DNA of 64,000 bases from Syntrophosphaera sp035450685 (GTDB lineage Bacteria > Cloacimonadota > Cloacimonadia > Cloacimonadales > Cloacimonadaceae), in NCBI GenBank assembly GCA_035450685.1, contig DAOTNF010000009.1, forward strand, positions 23,469 to 87,468. The letters are read 5' to 3'. The translations under genes and the position numbers were made by a program. Below are positions 52,145 through 60,059 of the stretch, one piece after another. How positions within the stretch are numbered: position 1 is the first letter of the stretch; each line of letters opens with the position of its first letter. Below the pieces are notes generated by a model. That model worked only from the letters and a program-made list of their open reading frames with translations, was not told the origin of the DNA and made no database searches.

Positions 52145-53302
52145 CTATTCTTCCTCGTATCCCCAGGATCCCACATCTGCCGGAACCTTTGTCCTGAGAG
52201 GATTATTGGCGGCTTTCAGGGCTCTCTCGTAGGCGTTTTCCACGATGTCGGTCTTGAGGATGATCACCAGTTCCCGTTCCCTGATCTGTTCTTTGTTGAA
52301 CCCGGTCAGATAGCGGATACCCAACACCCACCAGGGCAGGTCTTTCAGGATGGGGATCCCGCTGCGCTGTATAGTTTTATCGGTGTCGTATAGCCCGCCC
52401 ATCACGGCTTCCTCTCCGTCATAGAGCACCAGTTCGGTTTCGGATTTGCTTTTGTCGATGATGGTGCTGATGTTTCCGGGTGTTCCGCTGCTGCGCTCGA
52501 TGCTCACCTTGAGGTGCACCAGTTCCTGGCCATCAACTTCCACAACCGTGGGCACCACATCCATCATCATACCTGTGGCATAGAAAGTTTCGGTTGTGTT
52601 TCCTGCATCGTCAATCGCTTTCACCGAAATGTCCTGACCAACCTGGATAAAGCCTTTCTTTCCAGAGCTTACGATAATGTTGGGTTTGGCGATCACGCTG
52701 CCTTTTTGATTCGACTCTATTGTGCTAAGCAGAGCGGAAAGCTCCACCGGGTATCCATCCACCGAAAATCTGCGGCTGGCACCCACTCCGACGATGGGAT
52801 CCGGCACCAAGGCCGCTCCGCCAAAACTACCGGTGATCTTCACCTTGCCATCGATAAGGGTATTCCAATCCACTCCCAGGGATTTGAGGTATGCACGGTC
52901 TGCCAGTAAAGCAATAGCGTTGATGCGCACCTGTTTTTGGTTGACCCCCAGGATATCAGCGGCCGTAGCCCGGATTTCCTCTTTGGAACCGGGGTTTACG
53001 AAAGCCAGATATCCGGGAAGTTCCGCCAGCAACAGGTTGTTGCGCAAAGCCACCATCTCGGCTGCCTGACGCCAGGGCAGGCTGTTCACGGGGATGCCGA
53101 TGTTCCCGTTGAAGTTGCTTTGGTTGATCATTTTTTTGCCCTCAAATTTCAGAGAGAAGTGTTCCAATATCTGCACAGCCTCGTTCAAAACAGTTGCCTC
53201 GTCCATACTGACCAGGTTTTGCTCCAGATCCTTATTGCTCGCGGCAAAGGCGAATAGCAGAATGCCAGCCAAAAGGAGGGATAGTACAAGTTTCTTGATC
53301 AC
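52145..53302 (-). CDS. Secretin-family protein (PilQ/GspD-like), short form
   Basis: The GTG start at 53302 follows a GAGG site and gives 385 residues with a signal peptide (IKKLVLSLLLAGILLFAFAAS). The upstream in-frame ATG at 53350 lies inside the preceding gene. The C-terminal secretin domain has VPTVVEVDGQELVHLKVSIE and IPILKDLPWWVLGIRYL, which match the channel-lining segment. An N-domain is present before it (PWRQAAEMVALRNN region). Secretins form the outer-membrane ring of type IV pili and type II secretion systems. At 385 residues it is shorter than typical PilQ (about 700). It is the last gene of the operon. Confidence 0.85.
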   Translation of the reverse strand: MIKKLVLSLLLAGILLFAFAASNKDLEQNLVSMDEATVLNEAVQILEHFSLKFEGKKMINQSNFNGNIGIPVNSLPWRQAAEMVALRNNLLLAELPGYLAFVNPGSKEEIRATAADILGVNQKQVRINAIALLADRAYLKSLGVDWNTLIDGKVKITGSFGGAALVPDPIVGVGASRRFSVDGYPVELSALLSTIESNQKGSVIAKPNIIVSSGKKGFIQVGQDISVKAIDDAGNTTETFYATGMMMDVVPTVVEVDGQELVHLKVSIERSSGTPGNISTIIDKSKSETELVLYDGEEAVMGGLYDTDKTIQRSGIPILKDLPWWVLGIRYLTGFNKEQIRERELVIILKTDIVENAYERALKAANNPLRTKVPADVGSWGYEEE

Positions 53303-53309
53303 AGTAACC

Positions 53310-54170
53310 TCATCGGGATTTATTAATAAAGATTGTATAGTCTTCTTCAAGACCGTATTTGTTTAACCTGAAAACAACTTTTTTCGCCGCTTCATCCACC
53401 GAGTAGAGATAGCCATAGGCCACCGGATCGCCCTCAGTCAGGATGCGGATGATGCCTTTTTCGTTTCTGAAAAAGGCTATGCCCCTGGAGATGCCGATCA
53501 GCCTCGCCTGGTCGGTATCCAAGAGGTTGGGGTCGATATCCCGGGGCAGTATCTCGCTGGCAACCTGGGTGTTGAAGAGTTGATAGCCCGTGTAGGGCTT
53601 CTCCGTTTTCTTGAAAGTGAGCGAAAAGGGTTCTGCTCCGCCCGGGGCAAAATAGGTTTGCAGTACCAGCGAGAACGACACCGTATCGCTTTGGGCCAGG
53701 TTTTCAGAACCAATGGTCAGGTCTTCCAGCGTAAGCACGGCGCGCTGCTGCTCCAACTGGCTTATCAGGTGGAGGAGGCTGGGATAGTAGGATCTTCCGC
53801 TCAGGACATATTGATGGAAGTTCTGATCGGCTTTTTCGGACTCGTTGGCGGCAAAGTCGAAGTTGACATTTGTGCCCATCCAATTGAGGATAGAGAGGAG
53901 ATAGCGATATGTGATGGTGGGCGAATCCATGCCCAGGATCAGTTTGCTTTGCTGTTCCGACAGCGCTTCGTAAAAACGGTATTGCCGCTCCAATTCGTCT
54001 CTGGTTTCGAGCAGTGTGTTTAGGGAATCGATCTGCGCCTGGCTGAGTTTGTTGGTTTGCTCCAATTCCGCGATTTTCGTTCCCATCCTGTTACCCTGAA
54101 AGATCAGGTAGGCAAGCCCCAGCAGGAGAATCACTAACAATACGATCGTGTTGCGGGTGCTGTTAGTCAT
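53310..54170 (-). CDS. pilO: PilO-like pilus alignment protein
   Basis: The 286-residue protein has one membrane helix near the N-terminus (VLLVILLLGLAYLIFQ), a coiled coil (ELEQTNKLSQAQIDSLNTLLETRDEL) and a beta-rich C-terminal region, the PilO layout. Its start overlaps the stop of the PilM/N-fusion gene (ATGA), and the gene continues into the secretin gene, as in pilMNOPQ clusters. PilO aligns the inner and outer membrane parts of the pilus machine. The sequence match is at the level of layout and position, so the call is inferred. Confidence 0.7.
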   Translation of the reverse strand: MTNSTRNTIVLLVILLLGLAYLIFQGNRMGTKIAELEQTNKLSQAQIDSLNTLLETRDELERQYRFYEALSEQQSKLILGMDSPTITYRYLLSILNWMGTNVNFDFAANESEKADQNFHQYVLSGRSYYPSLLHLISQLEQQRAVLTLEDLTIGSENLAQSDTVSFSLVLQTYFAPGGAEPFSLTFKKTEKPYTGYQLFNTQVASEILPRDIDPNLLDTDQARLIGISRGIAFFRNEKGIIRILTEGDPVAYGYLYSVDEAAKKVVFRLNKYGLEEDYTIFINKSR

Positions 54171-56344
54171 TGGGCGCCTCCCCTGGCAATCAGTTCCAGA
54201 TCCGCTTTTACCAACTCCTGGATGGGGTGATCGGGATAGTTGGCCGTCAAAGCCCTGTATGTCCTGGCATAACGCTTATTGTGCCGTGCGTAGTCGATGC
54301 GGGCGGAAAGCAACAGGGCATGTGGATAGATCAAGCTCACCTCATGCACCAGGGGATCAAGGAAAGCCACCGCGTTGTGATAATCGCCGGCTTTATAGAG
54401 GCGATAAGCCAGATGCCAGCGCACCGGAGAACGCAGGCGGCCTTTGGGGTAGTTTTTCAGATAAGCCTGTCCCAGCGGTAAATACTCATCTCTGCTTTCC
54501 CTGTTGACGGCCCGCACAATCTCGTTGTACGCTGCCAGCTCGGCGCTGGATGCCTTGCTCTGCCATTTGGTCAACTTGGGCATGTACTGGGTTGGGATGG
54601 GAGGCAGGCTGACCCAGGCCGTCTCAGTTTGAACCGGTTCCGGCGCTTTGGAGGCAAGTTCTGTGGGTTTCTGAATACTCTCTTCCGCATTCCTGGCAGC
54701 CTGTTTTGGAGCAGGCTCCTGGTTTTGCGCTTCAGCCAGAGCCGCGGCGGCGGTAGCTTCCGCCTCTTCAGCCGCGTTCTGCTCCATAAATTCGGCAATT
54801 TCTTTTTCGATTTGTCCCACCCAATCGACTTCCGGCAGATCGGAAATGATGTCAAAAGACCAGAGGGTGGTATTCCTCACCTGGCTGCTGGTCACTTTTC
54901 TGATGCGGCTGTTAGGCAGCGCTTCCGCGAAATCCAGGATGTTGCGCCGGTTAGTTGTATAGCCATTGATGGCCAGCCGGTCGCCTTCCTTTTTGAAGCT
55001 CGAGAGCCAGCTAACGGGTTTGATCCGGAACAGCTTGTTCAGGGTATCCAGCACCGCCGACCAGGGATTCTTGCCTTGCAACAGGACGCGGACACTGTCC
55101 AGATTCTTTTGGAAGTTTTCGATCTCCTCTTTCATCTTGGTGATCTCAGCCGCCTCTATCTGCTTGGATGTGAGCTGAAACTCCAGTTGCCGCTTTTCCG
55201 CTGCCAGTTTTTTATATTTTTGCCCGCTGTTGAGCATGAACAGGGTTCCCAGGAGCGTCAGGCAAAAGATCACGATCAGGGTCAGCCAGCCATGCCAGGC
55301 GATCTTAAAAGGCTTCTGCGCCTCAATGATCTGCTTGGGCAGGAAGTTGCTTGGTGTGAAGCGGGTTTCTTCTGGAAACAGCGCTTTATAAGCCAAGGCG
55401 ATGGGCATGGCGAACTGGCACAGATAACTGTCGTCCAGAATCTCGTCCTTCCTGTTTTCCACGTTGAGATAGTTGAAGTCCAGCAGGCGTGCCTGGCTGC
55501 TGCCCTGGGCGTTGATATAGTTCACCAACGCTTCGCTGGCCAGGTCTCCGCAGATCACGATCCGGGCGGGGTCAAGCTGTTGGTGGCTGTCCAGGGCGAA
55601 GGTGAGGCGCGAATAGATAAGCTCCGGTTCCGGCAGGTCCTGGGTGATGCTCAGGGGCAGAGCGGCCGTCCACGCATATTGTTCAAAGAGCAGGGCTTTG
55701 CGGTAGTCTCGCCCGAGGTACAGCAGCACCACCCGCTGATCGGTGTTGAGGTGGTTGACGCGAAAGTAGTCTGCCAGGGCGATATCGTTGGCGTCCGCCA
55801 GTTGGTAATACAGGTTGCGCTTGTTGCGTTGCGAATAGGCTTGCAGAAGTTCCAGCAGTCTGTTTTCCCCGTTGTGGAGCCAGATCTGGCGCGTATTTCC
55901 CACCTGTGCGAAGGAAGTCTGCCAGTGCCCAGCCTTGTATTGAGCGGGGGACAGGCTGGAACTGGCAAAGACCTTGTGGTAGTTTCTTCCGCTGGGGATT
56001 TCACTGCTGCGGATCAGATTCTCGTCATTCACATTGAGCGCGATCACTCCCTGCTTGAGGTCGAAGGCTGCAAACATCCTGTCCCAGGGAGTTAGTTTAA
56101 AGTCGTTCAGATACCGGGAATCAAAATCGTCCAACTGCATGTCTTTGCTATCCGCGTGGTTTCCCTCCCACGCTTGCCTCTCAAACTCTGCCAGTTCAGC
56201 CTGGGTCTGGTAGAGGGGCTTGTCCATCTCGATGCGTTCCATTCCCTGAAGAGTGATATGATAGAGATCACGCTTGAGAGAGACCATCCTCAGTGTGGTT
56301 CCGTCCTCAAAGATTCCGTAAGCTCGTTTGGGCCGCTTGCTCAT
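54167..56344 (-). CDS. PilM-PilN fusion protein with C-terminal TPR-like tail
   Basis: The 725-residue protein begins with an actin-like domain (residues about 1-330, with GYTTNRRNILDF and GDLASEALVNY segments) like PilM. A membrane helix follows at about 345-370 (WHGWLTLIVIFCLTLLG), then a coiled coil and the PilN-like domain (KPVSWLSSFKKEGDRLAINGY). A Glu/Ala/Pro-rich linker (about 540-600) leads to a TPR-like helical tail (about 605-725). PilM and PilN are usually two proteins; here they are one. The gene overlaps pilO by 4 nt. A long fused bridge could hold the inner-membrane platform together. Confidence 0.78.
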   Translation of the reverse strand: MSKRPKRAYGIFEDGTTLRMVSLKRDLYHITLQGMERIEMDKPLYQTQAELAEFERQAWEGNHADSKDMQLDDFDSRYLNDFKLTPWDRMFAAFDLKQGVIALNVNDENLIRSSEIPSGRNYHKVFASSSLSPAQYKAGHWQTSFAQVGNTRQIWLHNGENRLLELLQAYSQRNKRNLYYQLADANDIALADYFRVNHLNTDQRVVLLYLGRDYRKALLFEQYAWTAALPLSITQDLPEPELIYSRLTFALDSHQQLDPARIVICGDLASEALVNYINAQGSSQARLLDFNYLNVENRKDEILDDSYLCQFAMPIALAYKALFPEETRFTPSNFLPKQIIEAQKPFKIAWHGWLTLIVIFCLTLLGTLFMLNSGQKYKKLAAEKRQLEFQLTSKQIEAAEITKMKEEIENFQKNLDSVRVLLQGKNPWSAVLDTLNKLFRIKPVSWLSSFKKEGDRLAINGYTTNRRNILDFAEALPNSRIRKVTSSQVRNTTLWSFDIISDLPEVDWVGQIEKEIAEFMEQNAAEEAEATAAAALAEAQNQEPAPKQAARNAEESIQKPTELASKAPEPVQTETAWVSLPPIPTQYMPKLTKWQSKASSAELAAYNEIVRAVNRESRDEYLPLGQAYLKNYPKGRLRSPVRWHLAYRLYKAGDYHNAVAFLDPLVHEVSLIYPHALLLSARIDYARHNKRYARTYRALTANYPDHPIQELVKADLELIARGGAQ

Positions 56345-56379
56345 TCTTCTTTCCCTGTCATAATAGTTTCATTCCTGTT

Positions 56380-57588
56380 TTACAGCATAGCCAGTAGCTG
56401 CGACATACGTTTCTTGTTGTTGGCATAGTTCATCGCGCACTTGTTGGTGATGACACCCCGCCGCACCAATTCATGCAAGTCCTGTTCCAGGGTGCACATC
56501 CCGTAGCGTTTGCCTTCCACCATCATCTGGTATATCTCGCCGATGTTTTTATTGCGGATGGCAGCCTGCACACTGGCATCCACGGAAAGTATCTCCCTGG
56601 TCATCACCAGGCGGTTATCCACAGAGGGGATCAGTTTTTGGGAAACAATCACGCAGAGCACGTCCGCCAGGCGGTTGCGCACCCTGTCCTGCTCTTCGGG
56701 GGGAAACTCCGCCACGATGCGGTGGATACTGTCGATGGCGGAACTGGTGTGCAGGGTGGTGAAAGCCTTGTGTCCGCTGTCGGTGATTTCCAGCACCGTG
56801 GAGATGGTGTTGGGATCGCGCATTTCACCCACCATGATGATATCCGGGTCCTGTCGCAGGGCCTCGATCGCGCCGTGGCTGAAGGACAGCACGTCCACTC
56901 CCACCTCGCGGTGGCGCACCAGACAGAGCTTGGATGGATGCACATATTCGATGGGATTGGCGATGATCACGATGTGGCCGTGGTTATCGCGGTTGTTCAT
57001 GTCGATAATGGCGTCCAGGGTGGTGCTTTTGCCGCTGCCGGTTATTCCGGTCACCAGGATCAGCCCCATCTTTTCCACCCGGAGATTCATCCTATCGCAG
57101 ATGGGCTTGGGCATGCGAAGCTGCTCCATGGTAAACACAAAGTCGTTGATGCGCCTGAAGTTGACACAGAGATAACCCCGGTCCAGATAGCAGGTGCCGC
57201 GGTAACGGATATTGGTGTCGCCATTGTCCACGGCGGCTGAAAAATCCAACACCAGGTTGTCGAAGAGCTTCTGTTTCTGCATCGGGCTCAGCCAACTGGC
57301 GATGATTGTCGTGGTTTCCAACAGGGAATACTCGCCAAAAGCATCCACGGGCTTTTTGTTGCCAAAGATTCTCAACCAGATCTTGTTGTTGCTGCCCGGC
57401 GCGCCAAAGTCGATATCCGAAGCTTCCTTTTTCTTCATTTCCAGCAGCCAGCTACGTAATAGCTCGCGGCATTCATTGACCCAGGCCGGATTGGCGTCCA
57501 AAAGGTTGCTGACTGCCAGGCACAGCTCCAGACCGGTCAGGTTGGAGTCGATTCGCGCATGCAGTTGGTCTTTGAAAGATAGAGGCAT
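56380..57588 (-). CDS. pilT: PilT/PilU-like type IV pilus retraction ATPase, variant
   Basis: The 402-residue protein has Walker A GITGSGKST at residues 181-189 and Walker B with DIIMVGEMRD (about 249-258), both typical of PilT. The N-terminal domain is longer than usual, and the Asp-box sequence usually IEDPIE reads IANPIEYVH here, so the acidic pair is missing. The C-terminal AAA-like part (DRLVMTREILSVD...) is preserved. PilT proteins pull pili in by disassembling them. The lost acidic pair might weaken hydrolysis. It sits next to the PilM/N-fusion gene. Confidence 0.82.
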   Translation of the reverse strand: MPLSFKDQLHARIDSNLTGLELCLAVSNLLDANPAWVNECRELLRSWLLEMKKKEASDIDFGAPGSNNKIWLRIFGNKKPVDAFGEYSLLETTTIIASWLSPMQKQKLFDNLVLDFSAAVDNGDTNIRYRGTCYLDRGYLCVNFRRINDFVFTMEQLRMPKPICDRMNLRVEKMGLILVTGITGSGKSTTLDAIIDMNNRDNHGHIVIIANPIEYVHPSKLCLVRHREVGVDVLSFSHGAIEALRQDPDIIMVGEMRDPNTISTVLEITDSGHKAFTTLHTSSAIDSIHRIVAEFPPEEQDRVRNRLADVLCVIVSQKLIPSVDNRLVMTREILSVDASVQAAIRNKNIGEIYQMMVEGKRYGMCTLEQDLHELVRRGVITNKCAMNYANNKKRMSQLLAML

Positions 57589-57716
57589 CGCTTTTCCTTA
57601 TTCTCCGATGCTATTACAAGTGTCCCGCCCAAGCCCGGCAGGCAATACTCTTTCAGGCATCTCAATTCTCCAGTATCTTTCGGGCAGGAACGGCAGCCCT
57701 TCGCCCGGTACAGTGG

Positions 57717-58994
57717 TCAGTCACGGATATAGTCCACCTTGGTGGGCATTTGGGTTAAAGTATAAAAATCCCAGATCTCGTCGGGGGTCAAAGCCCGGCT
57801 AAACATCCCCACCTGATCCATCACGCCGCAGAAGCAGTCGGTAAATTCGCTGCCCGAGAATTCACTACTTGGGCTTCCAGCCACCTTGGTGATCTTCGAG
57901 CCCACGCTCACCCCATAGCGGGAAGTCCTGGCATAGCTCGAGCCGCCGAAGGCGGGGTTTCCGGGGATGACGGCCGGGCGCCCGTTGTAATAGGCCATCA
58001 GCACTCCTCTGTTGAACGTGAGGGCAAAAAATTCCCAGGGGAAGTTGCGGTAGCCCTGGCCGGAATTTCCGGGGGAATAGGCTTCCAACTTGTCTTTGTA
58101 GGGGAATTTAACTTCCAACCAGCCAGTGCCCCCGGTGCCACCCAAACCCACCGTAAAATGTATGCAGCCGTCCGAGCCGCAGTACCAAATGGCGCTCGCT
58201 GGCGGGGTTCCGGAATGGCCGGATTGGGGAACAGTGGAGGGCAGCCAGACCAGGGCGGCGTTTCTATGCGCCAGATTGCGGTCCAGTTTGGCGAAGCAGA
58301 CCAGGGTGAATTCTTCGGAAACCTCCATCGAATGATTGACGTCATCATTGGGAGCGTAAGCCGCGTCGTTAAAGTCCTTATGCCAAAAGCTGCATTTCCA
58401 GCCCGCCACTCCGTCGCCGGGAGTGGGGAAGGTGTGCAATCCATTGAAAGGATAGGCGTGATTGTTTTTGCCGGAAGTGTCGATCATCTTGGCATGGCCT
58501 TCCAATTGGGGCTGGTCCATTTCAAAATAGAAGCAGTCGGGAGTGTCCACCTTGAAAAAGTTGAATGCTATTTCGGCGGGATAATTAACAGTTTTGCCCT
58601 GCATCCTGCCGCGCACGCTACTCACGGCCTGGAAGCGGATCTCTTTGTTGGGTCCCGTAAATACCCCACCGATATGGTTAAACGTGATCTGCCTGATCAA
58701 CCCGTTGCCCACCGGGAAATGTGGATAGTGGTAGATATTATCCTCTTGTGAAGTGGTGCCGTCGAAGTAGAGGGTGACCGTGTCATAATGATCGCCCACC
58801 CAGTTTTTTACTCTGGGTACGGCATACGCGATCGCCCAGCGCAGCGCGTAGTCGCTCACATTCTCGGTCTCTCGCTTGATCTGGTCATCTCTCAAAACGT
58901 CCGGCAAATCCAACATGCGGTTCTGCATGCGAATGGCTATCCCAGCGAAGATGGTACTCAGCAGGATAACCAGGATAAGGCTGCTCTTTCCCAT
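57717..58994 (-). CDS. Pilus-operon protein with N-terminal anchor and LamG/concanavalin-like domain
   Basis: The 425-residue protein starts with a membrane anchor (MGKSSLILVILLSTIFAGIAIRM) like that of minor pilins. A polar region of about 100 residues follows, then a C-terminal LamG/concanavalin-like beta sandwich. This last part has MIDTSGKNNHAYPFNGL, GLGGTGGTGWLEVKFPY, NRGVLMAYYNGRPAVI and VGMFSRALTPDEIWDFY, matching the family consensus. Such domains bind sugars or proteins. Within the operon it could act as a tip adhesin on the pilus. It lies 7 nt after the next pilin-like gene. The role is inferred from its position. Confidence 0.8.
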   Translation of the reverse strand: MGKSSLILVILLSTIFAGIAIRMQNRMLDLPDVLRDDQIKRETENVSDYALRWAIAYAVPRVKNWVGDHYDTVTLYFDGTTSQEDNIYHYPHFPVGNGLIRQITFNHIGGVFTGPNKEIRFQAVSSVRGRMQGKTVNYPAEIAFNFFKVDTPDCFYFEMDQPQLEGHAKMIDTSGKNNHAYPFNGLHTFPTPGDGVAGWKCSFWHKDFNDAAYAPNDDVNHSMEVSEEFTLVCFAKLDRNLAHRNAALVWLPSTVPQSGHSGTPPASAIWYCGSDGCIHFTVGLGGTGGTGWLEVKFPYKDKLEAYSPGNSGQGYRNFPWEFFALTFNRGVLMAYYNGRPAVIPGNPAFGGSSYARTSRYGVSVGSKITKVAGSPSSEFSGSEFTDCFCGVMDQVGMFSRALTPDEIWDFYTLTQMPTKVDYIRD

Positions 58995-59001
58995 AATTAC
59001 C

Positions 59002-59616
59002 TCAACTTGTTCCTAACTGTAGCCAGGTGTTCATCAGATAGCATCTGAGTTGTAAACGGTTTTCCAAGCCTCTGGAATCCATCATCGGCCCTTCCCTGCG
59101 AAATGTTAGCATGATATCCACCGAACGCACCTCGTCTGTATTGTGGGTTTCGTGGCCATACAGATCGTAGTACTTGTATTTAAGCTCTTTCACCCAAAAG
59201 ATATAGCCCATGTTTTCCAGCACTACGTCATCTTCGATGTAGGCATCGTTACCCTGGCGGATCAGCACCGCGCTGCCCATGGCTTCGTTGGCGTCTTCCA
59301 CCAGCACGATGGAAAGCACGTTGGGAGGCCCCGATGTAGCACCCATCGTGTCTTTTTCAAAGTCCCAATAACTACGAAAGATAAAACGGTTTTCACTTGC
59401 TATCACAACGGCTTGTCTGGGGTCTTCAATGCCAAGCCCCGCCAGGCCGATGAGGTGGTTGAGCCGGGTGCTTGCCTGCTCCATGTGGCTTGCCATGCTG
59501 GCCGCATACATATGCCGTTCCGCGGTTTCCGTGAGCTGATACTGGAAGGTGGTAAGCATGATCAGCAGCAAGCCCGCGATGATCACCGATCCTATTATAT
59601 CCAAAAGCACACTCAT
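59002..59616 (-). CDS. Minor pilin-like protein, 204 residues
   Basis: The N-terminal helix (MSVLLDIIGSVIIAGLLLIMLTTF) resembles the anchor of minor pilins (PilW/PilJ-like), followed by a helical then beta-rich region. The classical prepilin cleavage sequence (GFTLIE) is absent. Its ATG overlaps the stop of the previous 147-residue gene (ATGA), so both are translated together. It is probably part of the pilus tip or pseudopilus complex. No sequence family can be named with confidence. Confidence 0.65.
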   Translation of the reverse strand: MSVLLDIIGSVIIAGLLLIMLTTFQYQLTETAERHMYAASMASHMEQASTRLNHLIGLAGLGIEDPRQAVVIASENRFIFRSYWDFEKDTMGATSGPPNVLSIVLVEDANEAMGSAVLIRQGNDAYIEDDVVLENMGYIFWVKELKYKYYDLYGHETHNTDEVRSVDIMLTFRREGPMMDSRGLENRLQLRCYLMNTWLQLGTS

Positions 59617-60059
59617 CAGAGCCCCTCCACCGAATAAGCGGTATAGACGCGGGAAAGCGTAACCGGATGCTTCAGCCCCGCAGGGCCTTGCACGGTCGCC
59701 ACCACCAGCTTGTTGACCAATGTGCTGGAAGACGCCGCAGTATCTCCATACTGATTGCAGGGATAGACTCTGATTATCAGATGGAACTCGGTTCCATAAT
59801 GCTCCAGATTGTACCGCCGCTCCAAGTTGTTGTATTGCCCGTCGATCTGGTTAAACTTCAAACCCACGGCTTCTTTGGGCACCATCATCCGGGCATCGAT
59901 CTCGTCCAGCACCTCCTGGGCAATCTGCATCGCCTGCACTGAATGGGAGGCGTTGGTCACAAGGTCAGCAGCACCTTCCACCGTTCTAAGATGCACAATG
60001 GCGATCGTGGCAAAGAGCATAATCGCCAGCACAGCAATGAACATCTCAAAAAAGTTCAC
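59616..60059 (-). CDS. Minor pilin-like protein, 147 residues, GTG start
   Basis: The gene starts with GTG directly after the pilB stop (GGAGG within the pilB end serves as the ribosome site) and ends overlapping the next start. The N-terminus (NFFEMFIAVLAIMLFATIAIVHLR) is a pilin-type helix with a Glu at position five of the mature-like end; no consensus leader is visible. The 147-residue length fits a minor pilin (PilV/PilE-like). It is likely translated by coupling with pilB, which suggests a matched amount. Confidence 0.65.
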   Translation of the reverse strand: MNFFEMFIAVLAIMLFATIAIVHLRTVEGAADLVTNASHSVQAMQIAQEVLDEIDARMMVPKEAVGLKFNQIDGQYNNLERRYNLEHYGTEFHLIIRVYPCNQYGDTAASSSTLVNKLVVATVQGPAGLKHPVTLSRVYTAYSVEGL

